Shown here in pieces: positions 54,347 to 64,000 of a DNA stretch of 64,000 nt. The position numbers were made by a program, and so were the translations under genes. The notes under the pieces are model-generated. The model did no database searches. It was not told the DNA's origin and saw nothing but the letters and a program-made list of their open reading frames with translations. Source of the DNA: Dugong dugon (lineage: Eukaryota; Chordata; Mammalia; Sirenia; Dugongidae); contig CM057468.1 of NCBI GenBank assembly GCA_030035585.1, positions 56,354,145-56,418,144 on the forward strand, given 5' to 3'. Numbering within the stretch: the first letter of the stretch is position 1; each line of letters starts with the position of its first letter.

Positions 54347-54519
54347 CCAGCAAGCCCATTAATGCATTAAAATTGTTCGTTTTAATGTATGCACTCTATT
54401 AAATTTTAAGAGAAGCCTGTTATAGTGTCTATCCTGCTGTATTTGGAAATAGGAAGTCTGATGGAACTCTGTTCTTTCCCATAAAATGGGGTGGGAACAG
54501 GTGCATTAACAGAAAGAAG

Positions 54520-54850
54520 GTGGGCTTTGACAGCACAGCCAGACCCGGGTTCAAATTTTGGTTCTACTGCTTACTAGTTGAAGACCTTCGGCCAGCTAGA
54601 AAAAGTTGGTTAGGCTTCAAGTTAATCATGCATTTGTTGTGTGAGATTTGTGTGAAGACTAACCTATTGCCGTTGAGCCAATTCCAACTCATAGCAACCC
54701 CATAGGACAAAGTAGAACTGCCCCATAGGGTTTCCAAGGAGCAGCTGGTAGATTCGAACTGCCGACCTTTTGGTTAGCAGCCTGAGCTCTTAACCATTGC
54801 GCCACCAGGGCTCCTATGTGAGGACTAGAAGTAATATATTCAAATAACTA
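54520..54850 (+). repeat. MIR relic split by an AfroSINE
   Basis: CAGACCCGGGTTCAAATTTTGG and TCTACTGCTTACTAGTTG are the MIR core. The part after the SINE (TGTGAGGACTAGAAGTAATAT) matches the MIR TTGTGAGGATTAAATGAG-type segment. Confidence 0.6.
54659..54814 (-). repeat. AfroSINE with target duplication
   Basis: Complete copy (TATTGCCGTTGAGCCAATTCC ... TTAACCATTGCGCCACCAGG). TGTGAAGACT on the left and TGTGAGGACT on the right form a 10-base duplication with one change. Confidence 0.94.
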
Positions 54851-54960
54851 GCAAACGATCTTCCCCCAAACCTGACCTTCTAATACTCCCTGTATCTGTG
54901 AATGGTATCATATGTGTGTATACTCATCTCGGTACTAACAGCTGAGTACATAAACACAAA

Positions 54961-55740
54961 GTGTTCCTTTTTTTAAAAAAGAGTGCTCAGTCCTGGAAAC
55001 CTCCATAGTTTTATTTATTCTCTTGGTTTGATTAGTTTTGCCTTGGTAGAAATGTAAGTGAAAAAACCCATAATTACAGATGCTCTTGGGATTTAAAAAA
55101 AAAAAAAAAAAAAGAGCCAGACAATTTAAGTCTCTAAGCAGATGGTAGATTTTTCTCTTTTTTATGGTACCTTCTAATATTAGGGCTCTACCACACAATA
55201 ACCAGAGTTTCATCATTTCAAGAGAATGGTTAGTTAGAAGTTCAAAATCAATTTTCAAAAAGCCATGTGTACAAGTTTGACCTGGCTCTGATACAAGCAA
55301 GGGTTGGTGGGGTTAATAGTGGGAAAATGCCTAACACTGCTTTTCTTCAATGAAGTTTTGCCTAGCCCAGGGCTGAAACGTCAAGGCCTCTGTCTAAAGC
55401 CAAAGAATCTATGACAAATAGCAGCTCACACCTGACAACAGTCAGGGTTTTAAACTCAACAGGGCAGGGATTTGAAATTCCGCCAATCCTTGCATTTTTT
55501 TCTGATTAGATGTATTTTACAAGTTTACAAGGGGCTCCGGAGGGCAGTCATAGCTACACGGCTTCTTGGAATTTGGCACTGAGCTTCCTGAACTGACTGT
55601 GGCTACACCTCAATTCACCAGAACTTCAAAACTCCCAAACTTCAGTTAAATAGATATTTTTTCTAAGTATGTCACTTTTGGGAGAGGTACTTAAAAGAAC
55701 TATACATAAAAATTGCAAAGGGAGTGAATTTATTTGTGAA
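54961..55740. other. Intron with A-runs, nothing recognised
   Basis: A long A tract at 55096-55113. The open frame at 54935-55300 runs through it and is not a gene. Confidence 0.4.
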
Positions 55741-55741
55741 A

Positions 55742-56190
55742 TAGTATCACATAGTGGCTAAGAGGGTAGGCTCCACGGCTAGACTACTTCATTGTAACCC
55801 CGCCTCAGCCACTCACTAGCTGTTTGACCTTGGGCAAGTTAATTAACCTTGATGTGCCTCAGTTTACTCAACTGCAAAAGTGGGAATGAAAACAGTACCT
55901 ACCTCATAGACTTGATAACAAGCTTAATCCGTTGCTATTGAGTCAATTCCAACTCATAGAGATCCTAGAACAGGGCAGACTGCCCCATAGGATTTCCAAG
56001 GTTGTAATCTTTATGAAAGCAGACTGCCACATCTTTTTCCCACAGAGCAGCTGGTGGGTTCAAACCACTGACCTTTCAGTTATCAGCCAAATGCTTAACC
56101 ACTGAGCCACCAGTGCTCCTTAAGTGAGTTAATATATATTAACAAGAGCACTTAGAACAGTGCTTGGCTCTCAATAATTGTTATTGAAGC
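55742..56190 (+). repeat. MIR split by an AfroSINE
   Basis: One of the best MIR copies in the window: CACATAGTGGCTAAGAGGGTAG, CACTAGCTGTTTGACCTTGGGC, CCTCAGTTTACTCAACTGC. It continues after the SINE with GAGCACTTAGAACAGTGCTTGG and CTCAATAATTGTTATTG. Confidence 0.88.
55926..56119 (-). repeat. AfroSINE inside MIR
   Basis: Long-variant copy (CGTTGCTATTGAGTCAATTCC ... GCTTAACCACTGAGCCACC), inserted in the MIR that resumes at 56120. Confidence 0.92.
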
Positions 56191-56484
56191 CTATAAAACA
56201 AACAATAACACAATCAAGTATATGAGACCAAAGTATAGTTCAATCAAGTATATGAGACCAAATGGACAACACTTGCCCAAAAGCAAAGACAAGAAGGCAG
56301 GAAGGGACAGAAAAACTGGATGAATGGATACTGAGAACCCAGGTTGGAAAGGGAAAGGGGGAGAGTGCTGACACATTGTGGGGATTGCATCTAAGGTCAC
56401 AAAACAATTTGTGTATAAAATTTTTGGATGAAAAACTAATTTGCACTGTAAACTTTCACCTAAAACACAATTTAAAAAAAAAAT
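56191..56484 (+). repeat. 5'-truncated L1 3' end
   Basis: ATAAAACAAACAATAACAC, ACTGGATGAATGGATACTGAG, TTTCACCTAAAACACAATTT plus poly(A). It contains a local duplication of CAATCAAGTATATGAGACCAAA (about 56211-56232 and 56240-56261). Confidence 0.85.
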
Positions 56485-56494
56485 TACAGCCAAG

Positions 56495-56567
56495 AAAACC
56501 CTGTGGAGCAGTGCTACACATGGGGTCGCCATGATTCCGAATCGACTAGACAGCAACTAACAACAAC
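56495..56567 (+). repeat. AfroSINE 3' end only
   Basis: AAACCCTGTGGAGCAGTGC, GGGTCGCCATGATTCCGAATC, then CAGCAACTAACAACAACAG. The tRNA-like head is absent. It directly follows the L1 poly(A). Confidence 0.8.
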
Positions 56568-57855
56568 AGTGTTATTTTGAAAATGTATTTATTGAAATGT
56601 TACTATGGAAAGGAACTGAGCTAGGTGTTCTAAGGAAAAAAAAAAAAAAGTATATAATTTGATCCCTGTCCTTAGACAGACTGCAGTTTTTTTACAAAGA
56701 TGTGTAAATAATTCCATCCAATATCCCTCCACAACTTCAGTGTAGTGAAAAAAATGATGTTTAGCATGATGCCCCCTTTCACCCAACCTTCAAACTTTCC
56801 AATCAGGAAAGTTTCTTTTTCTTAAGTCTAATATTCCTCATCTTCCCTTCAAGTCTTTTATTTCTCCATTGTTCCCTACCTTAGGAGGTGAAACCACCAT
56901 TTAAGCAGTTGTCCAAGTGAGAAGCCTAGAAATTATTAATCCTTCCCCAGGCAATTAATCATCATGCGGCCAATTCCACTTTTGAATTAAACTGCTCACA
57001 TCTCTAGTCCTTACTGCAGACATAGTGATCTTCTGAAATGCAGATGTGATCATGTTTCTCCCCTGCTTGAGAAAATCTCAAATGTTTATGACTGAAAAAC
57101 CCCTTTCCAATACTGTGGATATCTTCTTGTTCCTCTTCCCTGCATATCAATAGAGACAGAGGAGAGAAGAGAAGAAAGAGAGAGAGAAGAAAAAAGGCAG
57201 AAAATCAAAGTGAAATTGGAAGGGACAAAAAGAGAGGAAAGATGGAGTGTAGGTTAGCATTTGGGTGTGGAGTCAAGAAGCTAGTAAAGCTTGTGAGATG
57301 ATTTATGCAGCACATGTTGCAATCTGGAGAAACAACCCTTTTAACTGTGTACGTGGTCCCATGAGGTCAAAATATTGGACAATTTCCCCACAACAAGAGA
57401 TGTATACAAATTCCTTTCAGCTTAGAAACTATCTGGATTTTCTCCTGGACTGTCTGATGTAAATGCCCCTTCTCCTTGGGGAGGGGGTAGGTAGAGGGTA
57501 TCATAGTGATTTGAGGGGAGGCTGAGAACTATGTTTCAGATATTAAAAAAAAAAAAAAGACAAAAGTTGTTAACTTTAGAGCAAGTCTTATCTCATTTTA
57601 ATAGCTTTTTTCCATTAATTAGTATCCTGATTTCTTGATTGCCAAGAGAACCAGCTAGCACATGCTATGATTATCCATTTTAATGCAACATCAACAGTGT
57701 TTATTTAGTATTTTAATTTACCAACTAGCTATCTCTCACTGGAAATTGCGTCAAAATGAAATCAACCAAATAAGCATTCTTTTGCTCTTTTCTAGTATTG
57801 GTTGTTACTTCTATTGTTAGTTTCCATAACTAGAGATATGATAATAATAGTACTT
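56568..57855. other. Intron with purine tracts, no gene
   Basis: GA-rich tract at 57156-57240 and A-run at 57545-57558. The open frame at 57265-57462 lacks splice context or known motifs. Confidence 0.4.
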
Positions 57856-57952
57856 AAGAAGAAAGAAGGGAGGAGGAAGGAGAGGAACAGGAGAAGGAGG
57901 AGGAACAGGAAGAAGAGGAAAAGAAAGAGGAGGAGGAGGAAGAAGAAGAAGA
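57856..57952. repeat. Long polypurine (GGA/GAA) tract
   Basis: About 97 bases almost entirely A and G, interrupted by a few C. It translates to Arg/Lys repeats, which explains the overlapping open frame. Confidence 0.9.
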
Positions 57953-59670
57953 GCAACATCTACAGCAATAACAAGAAGTCATTGTTACTCGCTTAGTCAC
58001 ACACAGAGCAGAATATAACTTAAGCACAGTTCTAACAAGGAGAAGGTACCAAATACACCTCTGTTCTCCTGGAGAAAATTTTATTTCATTCTTATTTCGC
58101 TAGAATGTGTGAAAGGGTGTGCTCTGTACATTGTAGGTGCATGATCCATGTGGATAACTGACTACCATGTAGTCAATTATTACATGGTTATATGGTACAT
58201 TCTCTTGCAGCAAAGAAAGTAATACCCCTGTTCACAGTTGGCCTCAACAGTTGGGTAAATCCAAAGGACCATAAATTCACTTCTCATTGTCCTAAATAAT
58301 ACTGTGTGTTGTATGTGTGTGTGTGATTGGTTGATGTAAAGAAATAGAGAGGGGATTAGCCATACTGCCATGTTTTATATACGGGAGGCATTGCAGTTTC
58401 TCCCCCATTTATGTGGAACAAGTTTGACAAGAACATAAGATGACATTGCAAAGACTATCCTTTCCCTATTCAAGTTTGTGTTACTATTTGGCCTCGGTTG
58501 GCAAAGTAAGGAATTGTAAGACCACCCAAATCTATTAAACAAGGGATGAATTCTTAGGGTGGGGAAAATATAAAACTGAGGATTAGGGGGAAAAAAATTC
58601 TTACTGCCCATTTACTATTGCGCTTCCTACCACCATTTTTTTGCCAGAGAAACACCAACTCAGAGAAGCAGTGGGGTGATAGGCCACGTCATTCCTCTTG
58701 AAATTCCTCAAAAATATTAAGTGGCTTGCCTACTGCCACACACCTGATGAATGGAAGAGAGGATTATACTGGAATTCATATCATTTTAAAATCCTCTACA
58801 CTAGTGTTTTTCAACTTATCAGCTGCAAACCACTGATGGGCTACAGCAAAATGTTAAAAGAATCCTCAGATCCACGTGCACATGTATTTCCTTGATCCAT
58901 AAATCAAAAGATACTCTGATTACCACTATTATCACATAGGAGATCTACAAAATTGGTTGACACTTAAAAGGAGTACTTTTCTTAGTAAAAATGTAAATAA
59001 AAGGAAAACATGCCTTCTATGCTTGTGGTTCTCATATTTTAGGGTTTCACAGATCAATGTCAACATCACTCATGATATGTTTTTAGAACTTAAAATTATC
59101 GTCTTCCTAATTAAATAAATTTAGTTTTATGGAAAACTCATTTCATAGTCCTTCCTCTCCCAAATCAGTGACAGTGTGATCACAGACCAGCACTGGTGTG
59201 AAGAACGCACTTAGGAACCCTGCTTCTCACCATGCTATGCCGCAGAAAGGAAGAATGCAGTGTTGCCTGGATTCTGTAAATTGTTAGGGTGGATTATAGG
59301 AAAGGAAACATCCATATGAAGGCCGTTTGTATAAGCAGACATTTATCCTACACTGAGCTGACTCTTCCTGGCATCACTTGTTGGTGATTACAGCCAACTA
59401 AGAGTTAGATTCCTCTCTGAGAATTGTTATCTCCAAGCTTAGCCACGGAAATGGTAGCTCACAAAAGTAATTTGTGTTCTTCCTAGTTTAGTAATGACTT
59501 ATCCTTGTGGGTTGTGAAAAAGGGAGAAGAATGGACTTTCATATATAAATTTTGCCTGGTATTCTTGACCCCTAATTCTGCATTGGCTGGCCATGGAGCA
59601 TAACTACCTTAGCTTGGTTAAGAAATCAATTTGGGTTTAAGAAAAAAAAAAAGTGGCAAACATTGACAGA
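57953..59670. other. Intron, possibly a decayed DNA transposon
   Basis: GTGTTTTTCAACTTATCAGC at 58804 and GTGGTTCTCATATTTTAGGG at 59024 resemble ends of MER1/Charlie-type relics, too weak to place. Nothing else recognised. Confidence 0.3.
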
Positions 59671-59675
59671 TTGGC

Positions 59676-59910
59676 TGATTCATTCATTCAACAAACATTT
59701 TCAGACCACCTATTACGTGCAAGACATGGCTATTAAACAAATGAACAGATAAGAACATCAATGAAAACAATATCTGCCCTAGAAACACACAAGAAATTTA
59801 CCTAATCATGAATAGGGATGAAGGAGGATTCAGAGATGCCTTCCCAAAAGAGGTAACATCTGAGCTAAGTCTTGGAAAATTAATTGGGATAAGGCAGAGG
59901 GCTTTGTTAG
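59676..59910 (+). repeat. LINE2 3' fragment
   Basis: TTCATTCATTCAACAAACATTTTC, ACCACCTATTACGTGCAAGAC, then AACATCTGAGCTAAGTCTTGG, the order seen in L2. Confidence 0.7.
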
Positions 59911-60519
59911 CAGAGTGAGCAACATGTGCACACATGAAGCTTCTTGACCTCACTTCACTTTTGCCATTTCAAAATGGCTGACCCTTGTATGCATCCACCA
60001 TCACGAGATGAAACTAGACCCTGACCTTTTAGGAGGGGTCTTCCCATTAGGGAGAAATGATTGCCCTGATGTTGCATTATAAGGTCTTTTCTCCTCAGGT
60101 AAATTAGTAACATAAACAAGGACAGGACAACAGGAACGATCCTGCTGCAAAATACTTACATGCATGTGGCTAGGCAAAGGGCCAATGCTAATCACAGCCT
60201 CCAGCACCTGCATACCCTCAGCTGGGGGGCTCAGTTCTCAAAGTGAAATTCACATAAGGCCTGTCAGCACCTTGCCGTGTGCCTTGGGACCAGGCTATCT
60301 AGGAACTTGCCTGAATGTTTCCCACATGCTACAAGATCTACTTCTCGGCATTTGCAGTTTTCTGATACTGTAGTCCCAAAGTATAGCACAAAAGAATCCT
60401 TCAGAACCTGGGTTGGGAGGTGGGCTGAAATCTGAACACCTTCCAAAGTTAAAAGGAGGCACCTGCATTATGCTTAAAAACCAATGTGAAGAGGAAGTTC
60501 TCTTGTTAAACAAAGACTA

Positions 60520-60660
60520 CCTTCAGGGCTGACTTCATAGGCCCTGTGTTTAGAACCAACCAGTGCTTGGTTTAATGCTCTGCTGTCACCTTATTGAAAT
60601 TCTTTATAATTTTTCATTTTGCACTGGGCCCCACAAATTATCTAGCCGGTCCAGACTACC
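60520..60660 (+). repeat. Unnamed ancient repeat, first arm
   Basis: TTTAATGCTCTGCTGTCACC, TTTTCATTTTGCACTGGGCCCC, AATTATCTAGCCGGTCC. I recall this as a recurrent mammalian interspersed repeat but cannot name the family. Confidence 0.45.
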
Positions 60661-61171
60661 TTCCCACTTAAGGGGAAGTGGGGAGCCCTTGAAATGGAGG
60701 AATAGACATTTGTGGGATATAAGACCAGGAAAAGTAAGAATGCAATTTTCTATTTTGTAAAGAAATAAAACATTGTTTCCTAAGGCAGGAGTCCATCTCA
60801 GTTCCCTAAATCTTTATGTAGTTTGTGATTCTCAAATGCCCACTCTTATTTTTCACTCTATGAAACTTACGCAGCCCTTTTCTGTTCCTTCTGTCTGGAA
60901 GAATAGCTCCAAAGACACACAATTAGCACAACATAAAAATATACAACACAGTGTTGACGAATCAGTGTGGAACCACTTACTCTGTACTGATTTTCACTCC
61001 AGATCCCAAATGGCTATCAACTGGTTTCCTATCTTATGTTTGTCTTTCGACTGAAAGCCTCAACCCACCATTCAGATCCTTCTCAGCTACAATTTGAGTT
61101 CTGCTTGTGGTACTGCTGCTTTCCGTTTTTCCTGGTAATTATTTCTCCCAGTCATCAGCCTCTTGATTCTC

Positions 61172-61245
61172 ACCTGGCTAAATAATTTGCAGGGCCCAGG
61201 GCATAGCAAAAAACGTGGGCCCCTTGTTCAAGGCAGCAACAGCAA
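61172..61245 (-). repeat. Unnamed ancient repeat, inverted arm
   Basis: AATAATTTGCAGGGCCCAGGGC, GTGGGCCCCTTGTTCAAGG is the complement of the same repeat as at 60520-60660, in opposite orientation about 530 bases away. Confidence 0.45.
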
Positions 61246-62265
61246 GAGCATTAAACCAAGCCTGGGGCCTTTCTAGGCACAGAGGCCTTTGTGACTGCAC
61301 AGATTGCATGCCCATGCAACCAGGCCTGATTCTCATCGGCTAGAATGGGGTCATGTACTCCTTCTTTAACCAATTACCATTCAGTGGGTTGACCGGCTTA
61401 GCCTTCGACTAAAAACAGCTTCCCTGGAGCTGGGGCTAAATTCAGCTAACTCTGAGTTGCATGTATCTTATGGTAAAGATTAATAAGTAAAATCAGACTC
61501 CTTTTAAGTAGAAGCGAGGGGTGCATATTTGCTGGGTAGGCATATATTCCTGATTCAGAAGGAGGTGCTCTTCCTTAGAGGCTACCTGTGATGCAAGGTT
61601 CCCTGGGACCATGAAGAGTTACTCAAATCACACTAACTCATATCTGCTTATCTTGGAATTCCATGCACCTCACACTTTTTCACTACTGCCAGCTTTTCAC
61701 ATAGGGACATCCAAGAGTAAGAAGATATGATTCCTGTCCTCTTGGTATCATCTAATTAAGGAACCAGGACTAACAGACCTTAAAACCCTCATAATATAAA
61801 ATATGAAAATCAACCAAGTCAAAAAATATAAAAATTAAAATATAGCTGACTAAAATCCATACGAGTGCTGAGAATTTATGGAATTATTACATTGACCAGA
61901 GCTGGGTGGGATCCTCCATATAGATTTAGGAGGAAATGGATTTTTTAAATGGAGGAAGGGGTCAGTGTTGGGTTATGGGAAAATGCAGGTTGGGACAGAG
62001 AGCAGGGATTCAGAATCTATGGTGGCAGTTTTGCCCACAGATTGAATCCTTTTCAAGAGCCTTACGTTTGCTTGGCTGCAGCAGACTACACAAGTCACTC
62101 AAAACTGTCAGTGATGAAAGGAAAAACACATGCAGCAAAAATTCATCACTAAGATATTAGATCCAATACAAAGGCAACAGTGCAGTTTCTGAAGATGTAC
62201 ACGAACTATACACTTTTCACACCTATGTGAAAATGGAGGCTTTTGCTTCTGTGGTTTCCTTCAAA
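61246..62265. other. Intron, nothing recognised
   Basis: No transposon, exon or RNA gene recognised. Confidence 0.35.
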
Positions 62266-62280
62266 ACATTTCCCCTTTTC

Positions 62281-62888
62281 ATAATTCTAACTCAAAAAAA
62301 AAAAAAAAGACCAGATTTACTGGCCTAACGGAGACTGGAGAAACCCCAAGAGTATGGCCCCCAGACACCCTTTTAGCTCAGTAGTGAAGTTACCTCCGAG
62401 GTTCACTGTTCAGCCTGGGAGTGGACAGCCCCGTAAAACCAAGTGAGACTAATGAGATACAGGAGTCCAGTGACAAGGGCCAGAAGGCAGAAGGGGACAA
62501 GGAAGCTGGTGATAGGGAACCCAAGGTTGAGTAAGGATATTGTTGATGTGTTGTGAGATTGTTAACCATTGTCATAGGGCAACATGCATAGTAACTGTTA
62601 ATTGAGAAACTATTTTGTTCTGGAAGCCTTCATCTTAAGTGAGAAAAGCAGCACAATTGGAAGAGCATAGTCAATGTCACTGAACTGTGCATGTAGAAAT
62701 TTTTGAAATGGTGTATCTTTGGCTATGTGTATTTTCCCCAAAAAAAAAAAAAAGAGGTTGAGAAGTTAGAGGGTTGATATGTTGTGGGGCTGTTAACCAA
62801 TGTTATAAAACAACATGTGCACTTCTGTTTCACGAGAAACTATTTGTTCTGTAAGCCTTCACCTGAAGTACAATTAAAAAAAAAAAAA
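62281..62888 (+). repeat. 5'-truncated L1 with doubled 3' UTR
   Basis: Same subfamily as the plus-strand L1: AGACCAGATTTACTGGCC, CACCCTTTTAGCTCAGTAG. The terminal block occurs twice (from 62525 and from 62756) around an L1M-like spacer (GCAGCACAATTGGAAG at 62648). About 115 bases of the spacer are deleted. TTTCCCCTTTT flanks both ends (about 62269-62279 and 62890-62900). Confidence 0.88.
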
Positions 62889-62901
62889 ATTTCCCCTTTT
62901 T

Positions 62902-64000
62902 CCCCATTTGGCCAAAATCTTATTCAATCTCTAAGAGGATGCTCAGGCCTCATCTCTGCCAAGAGGCCTTCCTTGAAGCTTCCTCACTCTCCAGGTCTTT
63001 GCCCTAGCTGAGAAGAATAGCCCCTTCTCCACGATTTCCGTACACCTTGTGACACTGCATTGGAATGATCAGGACTGTTATGCACCTATAAGCCAGAAAC
63101 TCTTCATAGAATAATAATACTCTTCATATCCTCTGTGCCTTGATAACTGATCAGCATGTAATAAATGTTCAAAAATGCTTACTGAAAGTTAGGTAATTAG
63201 AGTAGACATTGGAACAATACCTCTTGATGATACTGTTTTGTGTATAATGCCAAAAGAAAATTCAGGGAAAAAAAAAAAAAAAAACAGAATACTATGTATA
63301 ATGACTGAAATATTTTTATAGTATTGAAGACCTGAAAGGGGACACTGGAAGAATATGAGAAGACTGTCAAAGATCACTTCACAAATCCTTGCTCTGAGAG
63401 TGGAACGACATGCTATAGAGCTCTTGATATACCCTCAGTGGAAATGAGACTCAGTCAGTACAATGACGACAGGATTTTGTACTCAAACGTATAAAATCCT
63501 CTCCAGCCTTCCCTTCTTATCTCTAGCAGTTCCATTACTGTAACCTTATCTCAGAGGCTTTCATCCACAATAGTGGTAATGTTTGTTTTTCTGTTCTCTG
63601 AATTCTTGGAAATTCATAGTTTATTCCAATTATGACTTGTAGTCAATAAATATTTATTGGGCACCGACAGCCCTCAATCCAGACTTGTGTGAGACAAAGT
63701 CAGGCGAGGGATTACTTTGAGTTTCAGTATGGTACAATTTGTAAACACTTACAGCATCAGATGAGTGGTTGATAGAACCCCAGTCATACCCACATCTCCA
63801 AATTTATACTGAGCAAGCAAAGACAATGACTCAGAGAGGGCTGGTAGTGGCTTCTCTGGTTGGTGTTGAAAAAATTCCTCTGCAGGACAGTAGCAAAGCT
63901 AAAGATTTTCCTGATGCTCCTTCACATCTAATTTTGCAGTTTAGTTTTCTCCTTTATGCTAACCTTCATGTTAATTTGTGCTTGATTTTTCTCTGTCTCT
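62902..64000. other. Intron with one short L2 relic
   Basis: AGTCAATAAATATTTATTGGGCACC at about 63641-63665 looks like L2. An A-run is at 63270-63284. No exon recognised. Confidence 0.4.

Larger units (their letters stand above)
30402..64000 (-). other. HDAC9: Upstream HDAC9 intron (continues past window)
   Basis: No sequence matching the preceding HDAC9 exon (end of the deacetylase domain) was seen on the minus strand above 30401, so the rest of the window is inferred to be one intron of at least 33.6 kb. It holds the minus-strand L1 at 36.0-45.2 kb (same orientation as HDAC9), an RTE copy at 49.7-52.3 kb and many SINEs. Confidence 0.65.

Noticed and set aside
57265-57462. 65-codon frame as an upstream HDAC9 exon
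   Set aside because: It is on the plus strand, opposite to HDAC9, with no match to the deacetylase domain.
57802-57996. Arg/Lys-rich 64-codon frame
   Set aside because: Direct translation of a GGA/GAA purine tract.

Overview
This is mammalian, evidently afrotherian (elephant-like), nuclear DNA read across the 3' end of HDAC9, which lies on the minus strand. The assignment rests on two things: many copies of the afrotherian tRNA-derived SINE (AfroSINE) together with its RTE/BovB-like partner LINE, and two splice-bounded coding exons whose joined reading frame is the class IIa histone deacetylase C-terminal tail.

Layout. The penultimate HDAC9 exon is at 30254-30401 and the last coding exon at 6191-6230, both minus strand, with the 3' UTR running down to about 4.9 kb, where two AATAAA signals lie. 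The ~24 kb between them is the last intron. Everything above 30401 is, by inference, the preceding intron, because no further HDAC9 exon was recognised up to 64 kb. Bases 1-4900 are downstream flank.

The rest is mostly transposon archaeology. Two near full-length but dead L1 elements dominate: a plus-strand one (16977-25556) that split an older RTE fragment, and a minus-strand one (36024-45163) that inserted into an older L1M relic with a 15-bp target-site duplication. Each is itself hit by a solo LTR (19720-20199 and 44061-44611), both with recognisable 5-bp duplications. The minus-strand L1 has a 5' UTR of about nine tandem, pyrimidine-rich monomers. Both L1s have an unusually long spacer between ORF1 and ORF2. 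RTE/BovB-like LINE pieces occur at 10.1-14.0 kb (three pieces, one inverted) and 49.7-52.3 kb. About seventeen AfroSINE-type insertions, one tRNA-Gly/RTE composite SINE, and older MIR, L2 and MLT1-like relics fill the rest, with simple repeats between them.

No second protein-coding gene, structural RNA gene, CRISPR array or prokaryotic system is supported. All other long open frames lie in transposons, low-complexity DNA or antisense to them. The most useful results are the HDAC9 exon pair, the monomer-bearing L1 promoter, the duplicated L1 3' UTR, the composite SINE and a clear nesting order of insertions.
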